Shown piece after piece: positions 52,749 through 62,800 of a stretch of DNA of 64,000 bases. Source of the DNA: Acidobacteriota bacterium. Lineage in GTDB: Bacteria; Acidobacteriota; Blastocatellia; RBC074. Location: NCBI GenBank assembly GCA_018268995.1, contig JAFDVL010000014.1, positions 62,001 to 126,000 of the forward strand. The letters run 5' to 3'. The position numbers and the translations under genes were made by a program. Below the pieces are notes generated by a model. The model did not search any database and was not told the DNA's origin. It saw only the letters and a list, made by a program, of their open reading frames with translations. Within the stretch, counting starts at the first letter, position 1, and the number at the start of each line of letters is the position of its first letter.

Positions 52749-55700
52749 ATGACAGAGAGAAATCAATTATCCAGCATTATCAACTCTGTACGTCGTCGTC
52801 GTTGGATGGTGACGGTTTTTCAAGGCGCTGCGATTACGATAGCGGCGGCGGCGGGGCTGCTCCTGGTGCTTAGCTATACTGCATATCGCTTTCGATACAG
52901 CAACGGAACTTTAATTTCGCTGCGCATCGCTGCCTTGCTGGGATTGGGTGCTGCGATTTATTTCTTTCTGATTCGTCCTCTGCGCAAGAGGGTTTCTGAT
53001 GCACAGGTTGCCCACTTGATTGAAGAGAAACACTCTGGATTGGAAGATCGTCTGGTGACCGCCGTCGAGTTTGAAGACCAGCGACAGCAGCCCATCATTG
53101 CGCGTTTGCTGGATGACGCGAATCAAAAAGCTGCCGAAATACAGCCGCACGAAGTTGTCCCGCGCAAACGGCTCTTTGGCTATGGCGGAATTGTCGCTGC
53201 GACAGTTGCACTATTTATCGGCGCGGTGCTCTTTGGCCCGAAACAACTTTCTTCGGGCCTGACGCATTTGCTCGCACCCGTCAGCGCTGCTGATTTGCTT
53301 TCGCCAAATGCGATGCGCATCACCGTCAAACCGGGGACGGCGCGTGTGCCCAAAGGTTCTGATCAGCAATTCATTGCGACGCTTGTGAATTTCGCGCCCG
53401 AAAATCAGGGTGCCGTAACGTTTTACTATCGCAAAGCGGGTTCAGACGATCAGTGGGTCGGGCAGGTGATGGAGGCCGCGAAGAACAAAAGCGATTATCA
53501 GTATTTCATCTTCAATATTCAGGACACGATTGAATATTTTGTCGAATCCGGCACGGTCAAATCAGATGTCTTCAAAATGGATGTCGCGGATTTGCCCTTC
53601 GTCAAACGCATTGATGTGACCCTTGATTTCCCGGCCTACACCGGAATGCCCAGCAAGACGCAGGAAGACAGTGGCGACATTGCAGCCTTGAAAGGAACAG
53701 TGGCTACGATCAAAGCCGTGATTTCCGCCAAGGCCAAAGCTGCTTTTATTGTGATGAAAGATGGCAAGAAGATTGAAATGAAGCCATCTGAGCAGCGGCT
53801 GGAAAGCGGCGAAGTCGAAACGCTCTTCACCGGGGCATTGACGATCAGCGCAAACACCAGCTATCACATCGAACTTACCAGTGTGGACGGCGATGTCTAC
53901 AACGGCTCCAACGAACACGACATCACGATTTTGGAGGACGAACCGCCCACCGTCACGTTTGAAAAACCCGGACGTGACACCAAAGCCACCAACATCGAAG
54001 AAATCTTCACGCAAGCCAAAGCTGAGGATGATTACGGCGTCCAATCTCTGGAACTGTATTACTCCGTCAACGGCGGCGAAGAGAAGAAGGTTGCGTTGCA
54101 GGATTTGCAGCGCGATGCGGCGAAGGCGCTTTCCGGCACGCATACATTTTTCCTTGAAGAATACGGCTTGAAGCCAGGCGATTTCGTTTCGTATTACGCC
54201 AAGGCGCGTGATGCCAGCAATGAAACCACCAGCGATATTTACTTCATTGAAATCAAACCCTTCGAGAAAGAGTTTCGCCAGGGCCAGCAACAGCAGGGGC
54301 AGGGCCAAGGTCAGGGCGGCGAACAGGAACAAGCCTTGCCTCGCCGTCAAAAAGACATCATCGCCGCGACCTTCCGCATTAACCGCGAAGAGGCGCGTTA
54401 CACACCTGCCGAGAAGTCTGAAAACTACAACACCGTTGCCCTTGCGCAGCAGAAATTGCAGGAAGATGCGAATGGTTTGATTGACCGCATCAAGCGACGC
54501 CTGGGCGAAGGTTCATCGCAAGGCGGAAGCCTGCAACAATTCACGCAGTTGATTGATAACCTGAAATCCGCCGTGAAAGAAATGGAAGGCGCAACCACCG
54601 AACTCAAAGCTCAACGCGGCACGCAAGCCTTGCCCTTTGAACAGCGAGCATTGCAACAACTGCTCCGCGCAGATGCGATTTTCCGCGAAATTCAGGTGAA
54701 CATGTCGCAAAGTCAGGGGCAGGGACAAGGCCAGCAAAACCAGCAGGCCGAAGAACTCGCCGATTTGTTCGAGCTGGAACTCGACAAGATGAAGAATCAA
54801 TACGAGACGCTCAAGCGCGAACAAAAACAGCAAGGGCAACAGCAGGACGACGAAACCAAACGCAAGCTGGAAGAATTAGCCCGTCGTCAGCAAAAAGAAC
54901 TGGAGCAACAGCAACGCCGCGCTCAACAAGCCCGTAATCAGCAGGGCGGCGGTGGCGGGTCTTCGCGCCAGCAACAGGAACTGATCGAAGAAACCAAGAA
55001 ACAGGCGCGCGAATTAGAACGTCTTTCCCGCGAACGCCGCGATCCACAAATGCAGCGCCAGGCTGATGAACTGAAGAAAGCGGCAGAGGAAATGCAAAAG
55101 GCCCAGGCCGCAGCGAACAATAACAACTCGCAGGAATCTTCCTCGGCGATGCAACGGGCGATGGAAAGCTTGCAGCGCGCCCAGCAAATGCAGCAACAAA
55201 ATCAGCGCGGGCAAAGCGGCAATTCTGTTTCGGATTTGAAGAACCGCGCGGCAGGCGCGGCACAAAAACAGCAGGACATTCAAAAACAACTTGATGATTT
55301 GATCCGCAAGCAGAACGATCCATCCTCGCAGGAAACCAAGCAGCGATTGATGGAGAAGAAGAATGAGCTGGCGAATGAGGTCAATAACCTCGAACGCGAA
55401 ATGGATCAAACCGCGCGAGGCATGAGCGGCGATCAGCAAAAAGCCGCAGAGCAATTGCGCTCCGCAGCCTCGAACTTGCGTAACAATCAGGTCGCCAATC
55501 GCATTCGTCGCAACAATCAAAACATCGCGGGGAACCAGTTGGAACCGGCGCGCGAAGGCGAACGCGTCATTCAGCAAAACCTGAACGATATGGTCAACCA
55601 GTTGCAAGCGGCTGATCAATCCGCCAAGCAAAGTGCGAAAAATAACAAAGGCCCCGGCGGCGAAACCGAAGAGGCATTAGATAAAACGCGCCAATTGGCC

Positions 55701-56579
55701 GATAACCTGGAATCGCTGAAACGTCGTCTGGAAAACGGCACAGGCCGTCAACAGAATCGCAATCAGCAGGGCCAGCAACAAGGACAAGGCCAACAACAGG
55801 CCCGCAATCAACAAGGGCAACAGGGCCAACAGCAAGGCCAGCAGGGGCAACAAGGTCAACAACAAGCGCGCAATCAACAAGGCCAGCAACAAGGTCAGCA
55901 AGGCCAACAGCAGAATCAACAAGGTCAACAGCAAGGGCAACAAGGCCAGCAACAGGCTCGCAATCAAGGCCAGCAGGGACAACAAGGCCAACGCGGACAA
56001 CAGGGCCAACAGGGTCAGCAAGGCCAGCAAGGGCAACAGGGCCAGCAAGGCCAGCAGGGGCAACAAGGCCAGGGTCAGCAGGGGCAACAGCAGGCACAAG
56101 GCGGACAACAAGGTCAACAGGGTGGCCAGCAGCAAGGCGGCCAACAATCACAAAGCAGCTTCAACTCTGTCCCGCAAGGACCGAGTTCAGGCGGTGGTCG
56201 TCCAATGGGTGGAGATCGTCAACTTGGGGCCGAGATTCGCGAACGACTCCGGGAAGCTCAGGAATTACGCCAACAACTCGCTCGCCAAGGTAAAGGCGGC
56301 GAATTGACGAAGGCGCTGGATCAGGCAATTCAGGAAATGGCTCGGATGCAGAATCAAATGTTCGGCGACGACGAACTCACCGCACAGCGCCTGAAAGCCG
56401 AAGTCATCGAACCGTTGCGCAACATCGAACTCGAACTCAGCAAGCGCTTGCAAGCCAAACTCGGCAAAGGCAATTTGCGCTTAGCCGATGAGGGTGCCGC
56501 GCCGGAACGCTATCGCAAACTGGTGGATGAGTATTACAAGAAACTCTCGCAGCGCAATTCTTTGGTGCCGGAGAAATAA
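52749..56579 (+). CDS. Large DUF4175-like membrane protein with Gln/Gly collagen-like repeat
   Basis: A 1276-residue protein. Three N-terminal hydrophobic segments (about 19-46, 55-75, 142-163) anchor it. Residues about 165-510 form beta-rich domains in the periplasm (AVTFYYRKAG, EPPTVTFEKPGRD). From about 515 on it is a long Gln/Glu/Arg-rich helical region with coiled-coil character, interrupted by short GQGQ stretches. Residues about 1003-1135 are an almost pure Gly-Gln-Gln repeat. A conserved C-terminal domain (LGAEIRERLREAQELRQQL to YYKKLSQRNSLVPEK) closes the protein. DUF4175 proteins with this design occur in Acidobacteriota, Bacteroidota and Planctomycetota with unknown function, often near a MoxR/vWA set, which is absent here. 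GAGAGGT precedes the ATG. Confidence 0.8.
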   Translation: MTERNQLSSIINSVRRRRWMVTVFQGAAITIAAAAGLLLVLSYTAYRFRYSNGTLISLRIAALLGLGAAIYFFLIRPLRKRVSDAQVAHLIEEKHSGLEDRLVTAVEFEDQRQQPIIARLLDDANQKAAEIQPHEVVPRKRLFGYGGIVAATVALFIGAVLFGPKQLSSGLTHLLAPVSAADLLSPNAMRITVKPGTARVPKGSDQQFIATLVNFAPENQGAVTFYYRKAGSDDQWVGQVMEAAKNKSDYQYFIFNIQDTIEYFVESGTVKSDVFKMDVADLPFVKRIDVTLDFPAYTGMPSKTQEDSGDIAALKGTVATIKAVISAKAKAAFIVMKDGKKIEMKPSEQRLESGEVETLFTGALTISANTSYHIELTSVDGDVYNGSNEHDITILEDEPPTVTFEKPGRDTKATNIEEIFTQAKAEDDYGVQSLELYYSVNGGEEKKVALQDLQRDAAKALSGTHTFFLEEYGLKPGDFVSYYAKARDASNETTSDIYFIEIKPFEKEFRQGQQQQGQGQGQGGEQEQALPRRQKDIIAATFRINREEARYTPAEKSENYNTVALAQQKLQEDANGLIDRIKRRLGEGSSQGGSLQQFTQLIDNLKSAVKEMEGATTELKAQRGTQALPFEQRALQQLLRADAIFREIQVNMSQSQGQGQGQQNQQAEELADLFELELDKMKNQYETLKREQKQQGQQQDDETKRKLEELARRQQKELEQQQRRAQQARNQQGGGGGSSRQQQELIEETKKQARELERLSRERRDPQMQRQADELKKAAEEMQKAQAAANNNNSQESSSAMQRAMESLQRAQQMQQQNQRGQSGNSVSDLKNRAAGAAQKQQDIQKQLDDLIRKQNDPSSQETKQRLMEKKNELANEVNNLEREMDQTARGMSGDQQKAAEQLRSAASNLRNNQVANRIRRNNQNIAGNQLEPAREGERVIQQNLNDMVNQLQAADQSAKQSAKNNKGPGGETEEALDKTRQLADNLESLKRRLENGTGRQQNRNQQGQQQGQGQQQARNQQGQQGQQQGQQGQQGQQQARNQQGQQQGQQGQQQNQQGQQQGQQGQQQARNQGQQGQQGQRGQQGQQGQQGQQGQQGQQGQQGQQGQGQQGQQQAQGGQQGQQGGQQQGGQQSQSSFNSVPQGPSSGGGRPMGGDRQLGAEIRERLREAQELRQQLARQGKGGELTKALDQAIQEMARMQNQMFGDDELTAQRLKAEVIEPLRNIELELSKRLQAKLGKGNLRLADEGAAPERYRKLVDEYYKKLSQRNSLVPEK
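55756..56152 (+). repeat. Coding tandem repeat of Gln-Gly-Gln codons
   Basis: About 400 bases of CAG/CAA-GGC-CAA/CAG words encode Gly-Gln-Gln units, with occasional ARN inserts (QQARNQQG repeated four times). Synonymous variation among units shows the array is not freshly expanded. The opposite strand has open Leu/Ala- or Gly/Val-rich frames only because of this composition. Confidence 0.85.
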
Positions 56580-56598
56580 GACTGTGCCTGGAGGGTGA

Positions 56599-57213
56599 AT
56601 GATGACAGCATTACCAAAGTACAAGTACACGTTAGAAGAATACCTTGAATTGGATGCTAAGTCAGAGGCTCGCCTGGAATATGGGGACGGCGAGGTTTTT
56701 GATATGAGCGGGGCGAGCAATCAACATGATCAGATTGAAAGCAACGTTCACACCTCGCTCAAACTGCAATTCAGAGAAAAAGGCTGTCGTGTATTTACTG
56801 CTAATATGCGGATTCGCGTTCCCGCTATGCTGCCCTATCGCTATGGCGATGTGTCAGCGCTTTGCGGCCAACCCCAATTCGTCAAAGTTGGCGGAGTGGA
56901 TGTCTTGACGAACCCTACGCTCATTATTGAGGTTTTGTCGGATTCAACCGAATCCTATGATCGTGGCGACAAATTCACGCACTACAAATCCATTCCGAGT
57001 TTTTGCGAGTACTTGTTGATTGCGCAGCATCGCCCGCACGTCTCGCAATTTATTCGGCAGAATGACGGATCGTGGCTTCAATATGAGTTCAATGATTTGG
57101 CGGATGTGGTGAAACTCACTTCTGTTAGTTGTGCGTTGACGCTCCAGGAAATTTACGAAAACGTAACCTTTGATGAATCCGCCCGAAACCCGCATTTGAG
57201 ACCACTTGAATAA
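56599..57213 (+). CDS. Uma2-family (DUF820) nuclease-like protein
   Basis: A 204-residue protein of the PD-(D/E)xK-like Uma2 family, abundant in cyanobacteria and Acidobacteriota. Family blocks are YTLEEYLELDAKSEARLEYG, DVSALCG (metal Asp; the usual YxPD here reads YRYGD), TLIIEVLSDSTESYDRGDKF (Glu/Asp block) and KFTHYKSIPS with the Lys. GGAGG at 56590-56594 is followed by two adjacent ATGs; the second (56602) has the better spacing. Activity and target are unknown, and some members are thought to be transposon-derived. Confidence 0.82.
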   Translation: MMTALPKYKYTLEEYLELDAKSEARLEYGDGEVFDMSGASNQHDQIESNVHTSLKLQFREKGCRVFTANMRIRVPAMLPYRYGDVSALCGQPQFVKVGGVDVLTNPTLIIEVLSDSTESYDRGDKFTHYKSIPSFCEYLLIAQHRPHVSQFIRQNDGSWLQYEFNDLADVVKLTSVSCALTLQEIYENVTFDESARNPHLRPLE

Positions 57214-57234
57214 ACCCGTAATCAGGAGAGTCGA

Positions 57235-57747
57235 ATGGCTGCTACAAAAGACTATGCTGGAAAAATACTCATCAGCCTTGCCGATGGGAAAAATCTGGGC
57301 GAAGTGAAAGACCTGTACTTTGATCCTGAAGTCACCAAAATTGTTGCCGCGCATCTTGGTAAATCCGGCATCATCAACCGCAAATCGCTGATGGTGGATG
57401 TCTCGCACGTCAAACTTTTTGGGCTTGATGCCTGGCTGGTGGATGGTTCTGACATTGTCATCGCCAAAGACGACGTGCAGGGGGCCGAGAGTTATCTTTT
57501 GGGCGACGCCCTGCGAGGCCGCGACATTCAAACAGATGGCGGTACAAAGCTCGGCACGGTGGGCGACATTCTCATTGATGCGCAAAATAACGTAGTCGGC
57601 TTTGCGCTCAGCAAAGTCAACGTTGAAGGCCCAATTGCCGAAGCCAAAGCCATTGCCCGCGTCGCAATCAGTAGTCTTGGCAGCGAGAAAGAGCCAATGA
57701 CTGCCATCCTGGAAAAAGCCGAGACGGTGAAGGTGCCTGGGGCATAA
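57235..57747 (+). CDS. PRC-barrel domain protein (two barrels)
   Basis: A 170-residue cytoplasmic protein with two PRC-barrel-like halves: GKILISLADGKNLGEVKDLY (about 6-80) and IQTDGGTKLGTVGDILIDAQ (about 97-165). PRC barrels occur in photosynthetic reaction centre H subunits, RimM and many small proteins that bind other proteins or RNA. AGGAG lies nine bases before ATG 57235. It is 4 bases from the acyl-CoA dehydrogenase start, which suggests a shared transcript. Its role is unknown. Confidence 0.8.
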   Translation: MAATKDYAGKILISLADGKNLGEVKDLYFDPEVTKIVAAHLGKSGIINRKSLMVDVSHVKLFGLDAWLVDGSDIVIAKDDVQGAESYLLGDALRGRDIQTDGGTKLGTVGDILIDAQNNVVGFALSKVNVEGPIAEAKAIARVAISSLGSEKEPMTAILEKAETVKVPGA

Positions 57748-57751
57748 GCCA

Positions 57752-58906
57752 ATGTTCACGCCTGACAAAATCCAGCAACATATTGTCGCCAGCATCCGCG
57801 AATTTGTTGCCCGCCATGTCATTCCCGTAGCTTCAGAATTAGAACACAAAGACGAATATCCGCACGAAATCGTCGCCGGGATGAAAGACCTCGGTTTGTT
57901 TGGGTGCAACGTGCCGGAAGAATTCGGCGGTCTCGGTTTGAGCTACACGACATTCGCGATGATCGTCGAAGAGTTGTCGCGCGGTTGGATGAGCATTGTC
58001 GGCCCAATTGGCACGCATTCCGTGATCTGCGACATTATCAACCGCTTCGGCACTGACGAGCAGAAACAAAAATATTTGCCAGGCTTGGCCAGCGGTGATC
58101 GCCGTGGCGGGCTGGCCTTGTCGGAAAGCGATGCTGGGACGGATGTCCAACGCCTGCGCACGACAGCGACCAAAGTCGAAGGCGGCTATCGCATCAACGG
58201 TTCCAAGATGTGGATTACGAACGGGCGCTATGGCAATACGTTTGTCCTTGCCGCCAAAACCGATCCGAACACCGACCCGCCGTACAAAGGCATCTCCGCC
58301 TTCATCATCGAAAAGGGCGAGGGCTTTCACGTTGCGCGCGACATTGACAAGCTCGGCTATCGCGGCGTCGAGACGTGTGAATTGTATTTTGACAACTTCT
58401 TCGTGCCTGATGCGAACCTGCTCGGAGGCGAGGAAAACCAAGGATTCAAGCACGTGATGACAGGATTAGAAAGCGAACGCATCAATGTCGCTGCGCGCGG
58501 TGTTGGTCTAGCCCGCGCGGCGTTTGAAGATGCCATCGCCTACGCCCAACAACGCGAAACCTTCGGCAAACCCATCAGCCATCATCAAACCATCCAAATC
58601 ATGCTCGCCGAAATGGGCACAAAGATCGAAGCTGCCCGCTTGCTGACCTACTCCGCCGCCGAAAAGAAAGATCGTGGCGAACGCTGCGATTTAGAAGCAG
58701 GAATGGCCAAACTCTTCGCCACCGAAACCGCGCAGGAAGTCGCGTGGACAGCCATGCGCGTCCACGGCGGCGCAGGATATGCGAAAGACCTGAACATTGA
58801 GCGATACTATCGTGACGCGCCCCTGCTCGTGATTGGCGGAGGCACGAATGAGTTGCAGAAGTTGATTATTGCGAAAGGCTTGCTGGCAAAGTATCCCGCC
58901 AAGTGA
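57752..58906 (+). CDS. Acyl-CoA dehydrogenase
   Basis: A 384-residue flavoenzyme of normal length. LALSESDAGTDVQRLRTTA and MWITNGRYG mark the FAD/substrate domain, QQRETFGKPISHHQTIQ the helical domain, and VHGGAGYAKDLNIERYYRDA the C-terminal signature. In the usual YEGT catalytic position it reads VIGGGTNELQ, so the common Glu is absent. Instead Glu in LESERINVAARG aligns with the base of the isovaleryl- and long-chain-type enzymes (the QERL/LERL position). A branched-chain or unusual acyl substrate is therefore plausible. No ETF or thiolase gene lies nearby. Confidence 0.9.
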   Translation: MFTPDKIQQHIVASIREFVARHVIPVASELEHKDEYPHEIVAGMKDLGLFGCNVPEEFGGLGLSYTTFAMIVEELSRGWMSIVGPIGTHSVICDIINRFGTDEQKQKYLPGLASGDRRGGLALSESDAGTDVQRLRTTATKVEGGYRINGSKMWITNGRYGNTFVLAAKTDPNTDPPYKGISAFIIEKGEGFHVARDIDKLGYRGVETCELYFDNFFVPDANLLGGEENQGFKHVMTGLESERINVAARGVGLARAAFEDAIAYAQQRETFGKPISHHQTIQIMLAEMGTKIEAARLLTYSAAEKKDRGERCDLEAGMAKLFATETAQEVAWTAMRVHGGAGYAKDLNIERYYRDAPLLVIGGGTNELQKLIIAKGLLAKYPAK

Positions 58907-58920
58907 TTTGTCTGTAATTT

Positions 58921-59852
58921 CAGCCCGCGAATGCGGGCAACAGCATAAAGCCTGGGGTGGAGCGCGATAGCGCGGAACCCCAGGAACCGAACCGAACAAC
59001 ACCAGCCCGCGCGAGCGGGCGTCAGCCATTAGGAATCAGCCATGTCCTCGTCCCACACCAATCTGATTTACCACATTATCTTCTCGACCAAAGATCGCCG
59101 CCCGATCATCACTGAGGCGTATCAATCACGACTCTACGATTATCTCGGCGGCACAATTCGCGGACTGGGCGGCATTTCGCTGGCCCTCAATGGAATGGAA
59201 GATCACGTGCATTTGTTGGCGAAGTTGCGGCCTGATAGAGCGTTGTCGGACGTTCTCCGTGAACTCAAAGCGAATGCGAGCGGTTGGCTGCATGACGTGT
59301 TCCCGGAGTTGAAGGATTTCTCGTGGCAACGCGGCTACGGCGCATTTACCGTCAGTCAGTCGCAAGTTGAAGAAGTGCGCAAGTACATCGCCGCGCAACA
59401 AGAACACCATCGCAAGCAATCGTTCCGCGACGAATTCATCCGGTTTTTGCAGGCGAATGGCGTCGAATACGACGAACGATATATTTGACGCCCAATCCCC
59501 AATCGAAATGCGGTATTTGCAACCCGCAAAGCGGGTGCCAGCATAAAGCCTGGGGTGAAGCGAGGCGTGAGCGGAGCGCAACCCCAGGAAACGCCATCCA
59601 AACAAACAAGCTCGCGGAGCGAGCGACAGCGTGTACAATACAACGCGATCTCGTAAATGGCTGCCGCCCGTTGCACGGGCTAACGTGATTGATGGCCCAC
59701 TCTCCTGGGGTTCCGGCTTTCGCCTTCACCCCAGGCTTTATGCTGACACCCGCTCTCGCGGGTTGATGGCGAAATTTACCGTTCGTTATCCTGGGGTTCC
59801 GGCTTTCGCCTTCACCCCAGGCTTTATGCTTTCGCCTGCTATCGCAGGCTGA
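58921..59852. mobile_element. RAYT/REP cluster (REPtron-like)
   Basis: Four REP units surround a RAYT gene: 58921-58986 and 59520-59590 in plus orientation, 59704-59764 and 59790-59851 inverted. Each has a CCCGC...GCGGG-type hairpin, the constant word AGCATAAAGCCTGGGGT and a closing ACCCCAGG that pairs with CCTGGGGT. Extra small hairpins lie at 59004 (GCCCGCGCGAGCGGGC), 59622 and 59664. The family differs entirely from that at 5029. The last units end 32 bases before the restriction-modification gene and fill its whole upstream region. Confidence 0.82.
59042..59488 (+). CDS. REP-associated tyrosine transposase (second family)
   Basis: A 148-residue Y1/HUH transposase. The HUH site is EDHVHLL and the catalytic Tyr lies in EVRKYIAAQQEHH; the protein ends NGVEYDERYI, as in the RAYT at 5130. 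The two share fold and motifs but differ over most of their length, and their flanking hairpins are unrelated. They are therefore separate lineages, not recent copies. The gene appears intact and lies between plus-oriented REP units. Confidence 0.88.
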   Translation: MSSSHTNLIYHIIFSTKDRRPIITEAYQSRLYDYLGGTIRGLGGISLALNGMEDHVHLLAKLRPDRALSDVLRELKANASGWLHDVFPELKDFSWQRGYGAFTVSQSQVEEVRKYIAAQQEHHRKQSFRDEFIRFLQANGVEYDERYI

Positions 59853-59883
59853 ATACATTTTATCTAGGCCCCAAATAGCCAAC

Positions 59884-62800
59884 ATGAACCCACTCGAAAA
59901 ATACTTGCGCGATTTGCGCGACATTCGCTCCACAGGCTCAGCCGTCAAAGAAACTTCGTACTATCCCGCGCTCGTTGGCTTGCTCAACGAAATCGGCAAG
60001 ACCCTCAAGCCGAAAGTGCGTTGCGTGCTGACGCCGAAAAATCAGGGCGCGGGCATTCCTGACATCGGTTTGTTTGTCTCACGGCAACGGTTTGACGAAG
60101 CGGAGGCGTTCCTCAATCTGCTGCCCGAACGCGGCGTGCTGGAGGTGAAAGGTACGAAAGACGAAGTTGCCAAAGTCGCGCAATCTGCTCAAGTCGAAAA
60201 ATATCTGCAACGCTACGGGCAAGTGCTGGTGACGAATTACCGCGACTTTTTGCTGGTCAGCAAAGACGCGGGCGAATTGGAGGCGTATCGGCTGGCAGAG
60301 AGCGAAGCGGCGTTTTGGCAAGTTGCCGCGCATCCTGACGACGCGCTGAAAATTCACGGCGAACGCTTGGTCGAATACCTCAAGCGCGTGCTGCTGTCGA
60401 ATGCGCCGCTCGAAGCTCCGGCGGATGTGGCGTGGTTTCTGGCGTCGTATGCACGCGATGCTAAAGCGCGGGTGGAAGCTGCGGGACAGATCGCGCTTGA
60501 TTCCATTCGCAAGGCGCTCGAAGAGGCGCTCGGCATTCAGTTCACAGGCGAGAAGGGCGAACATTTCTTTCGCTCGACGCTGGTGCAGACGCTTTTTTAC
60601 GGCGTGTTTTCGGCGTGGGTGTTGTGGCATAAACAGGCGAAGAAACCAAACGAGCAATTCGATTGGCGGTTGGCGTCGCATTACTTGCGCGTGCCGATTT
60701 TGCGCAAACTCTTTCACGAAGTTTCTGAGCCGGGACAACTTGAACGCCTGAATCTGCCCGAAGTGCTGGATTGGACGGCAGCCGCGCTGAATCGCGTCAA
60801 TCGCGCCGAATTCTTCAGCCGCTTTGAGGCCGAACACGCGGTGCAATATTTCTACGAACCGTTTTTGGAAGCCTTCGATCCTGAATTGCGCAAACAGTTG
60901 GGCGTCTGGTACACGCCGAGCGAGATTGTCGAATACATGGTCGCCCGCGTAGACACCGTGCTGCGCGAGGAATTGAATCTGGCTGACGGTTTGGCTGATC
61001 CGAATGTTTACGTGCTTGATCCGTGTTGCGGCACGGGCGCGTATCTGGTCGAAGTGCTGAAGCGCATTGACCGCACGCTGAAAGAACGCGGCGAAGAGGC
61101 ATTGGCAGCGGAAGAGTTGAAGCAGGCGGCGACCAAGCGCGTCTTCGGCTTCGAGATTCTGCCCGCGCCGTTTGTCGTTGCGCATCTGCAAATGGGTTTG
61201 TTGCTGCAAGGCTTGGGCGCGCCGATGGGCAAGGACGAACGCGCGGGCGTGTATCTGACCAACGCATTGACCGGATGGGAACCGCCGACTGGCCCGAAAC
61301 AAAAGCTGCTGTATCCAGAGTTGGAAGAAGAACGCGATGCAGCGGAGAACGTCAAACGCAACACGCCGATTCTGGTCGTGCTCGGCAATCCGCCGTACAA
61401 CGGTTACGCGGGTGTAGCCGTGACCGAAGAGCGCAGTTTGACCAATGCCTACCGCACGACGAAACGCGCGCCCGCGCCGCAGGGACAAGGGCTGAATGAT
61501 TTGTACGTGCGCTTTTTTCGGATGGCCGAACGCCGCATCGTCGAACTCTCGCGCAAAGGCGTCGTCTGTTTCATCTCCAACTATTCGTGGCTGGACGGGC
61601 TATCGTTCACGGGAATGCGCGAACGGTATTTGGAAGCGTTCGACCGCGTCTGGATTGATAATTTGCATGGCGACCGAATCATTTCTGAATACGCGCCCGA
61701 CGGGCAAACAAGCGAAACCATCTTTGCTGTGCAAGGTACATCGCCGGGCATCAAGATTGGAACAGCTATCGCTTTGCTTTGTGCAAGTAAAATGAAAACG
61801 CAGGCAAGTGAAAGACAGCTTCTTTACCGCGATTGGGAGCAGGCACGCGCGGCAGATCGGCGGGCGGCATTGCTAAAAAGCCTTGAGGAAGCTGATTTCG
61901 ACAAGGGCTACAAAGTATTACAGCCGCTGCTTGAGCTTGGCTTGCCACTTAAACCGCGTGACTTGGATAAAGCCTATCTTTCGTGGCCTTTATTGCCTGA
62001 TTTACTGCCAACTGCTTATGCTGGAATCAAAACCGCAAGAGATGATGCGCTTGTTGATATTGACCGTGAGAGTTTGATGAAGCGAATGGAGCAGTATTTT
62101 GATCCTTCTATCAGTCACGAGCAAATGCGGAAAATCGCAGCCACAGTTATGGAGGTTAGCGCATCTTTCAATGGCGAAGCTACTCGTGACACGCTAAGGA
62201 AACGAGGATTTCTGCGTGATTACATTGTTCGTTACTGCTATCGCCCTTTTGATATTCGTTGGTTGTATTGGGAGCCTGAAACAAAGCTACTTGACCGAAA
62301 CCGTGCCGAATATTTTCCGAACGTAATTGAGAAAAATCTTTGGCTTGCGGCTACACAACGCACTCGTAGAGGATTTGATCCGCCGCAAGTGACAGCCCGT
62401 TTGTGCTCATCGCACATCATCGAAATTGGTGCGAGTCTTTTCCCTTTATTTCTCAAGCCCGAACAAAAACAACATTCGCTTTTCGATCCACCAGCAGACA
62501 ACGAACCGCAACCGAATCTCAGCGCCAAAGCCTTGTCTTATCTGGACGGCCTTGCGCAACGCGAAGCCCTGGGAGCGCAAGCGTCCCGCTTGCTGAGCGA
62601 GCGAAGCGATGCGACAGGCGTGGGGAGCGAATCCGCTGAAGATGAGGCAATCCCCTCACAAGAGGAGCGAGCCTCGCTGCGCTCGCTCGCAGCAAGCGGG
62701 ACGCTTGCGCTCCCAGGCGCTTCGCGTCTTCCCGCAGAGTTATTTTTTCATACCATCGCCATTCTGCACGCGCCTGCCTATCGCACCGAAAACGCTGGAG

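Noticed and set aside
55594..56151. Long open minus-strand frames (Leu/Ala-rich and Gly/Val-rich) opposite the Gln repeat
   Set aside because: They exist only because CAG/CAA-GGC repeats lack stop triplets on the other strand; no ribosome site or domain is present.
55756..56152. Periodic repeats that could suggest a CRISPR array
   Set aside because: There are no constant repeats with unique spacers; the array is codon-based and in frame with a large gene.
60079..61488. A 469-codon minus-strand frame opposite the restriction-modification gene
   Set aside because: It overlaps the nuclease and methyltransferase motifs and has a composition typical of antisense shadow frames in G+C-rich sequence.
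62561..62725. Strong palindrome as a transcription terminator
   Set aside because: It lies inside an open frame with no T-run and the frame continues for 240 codons; a REP insertion explains it better.
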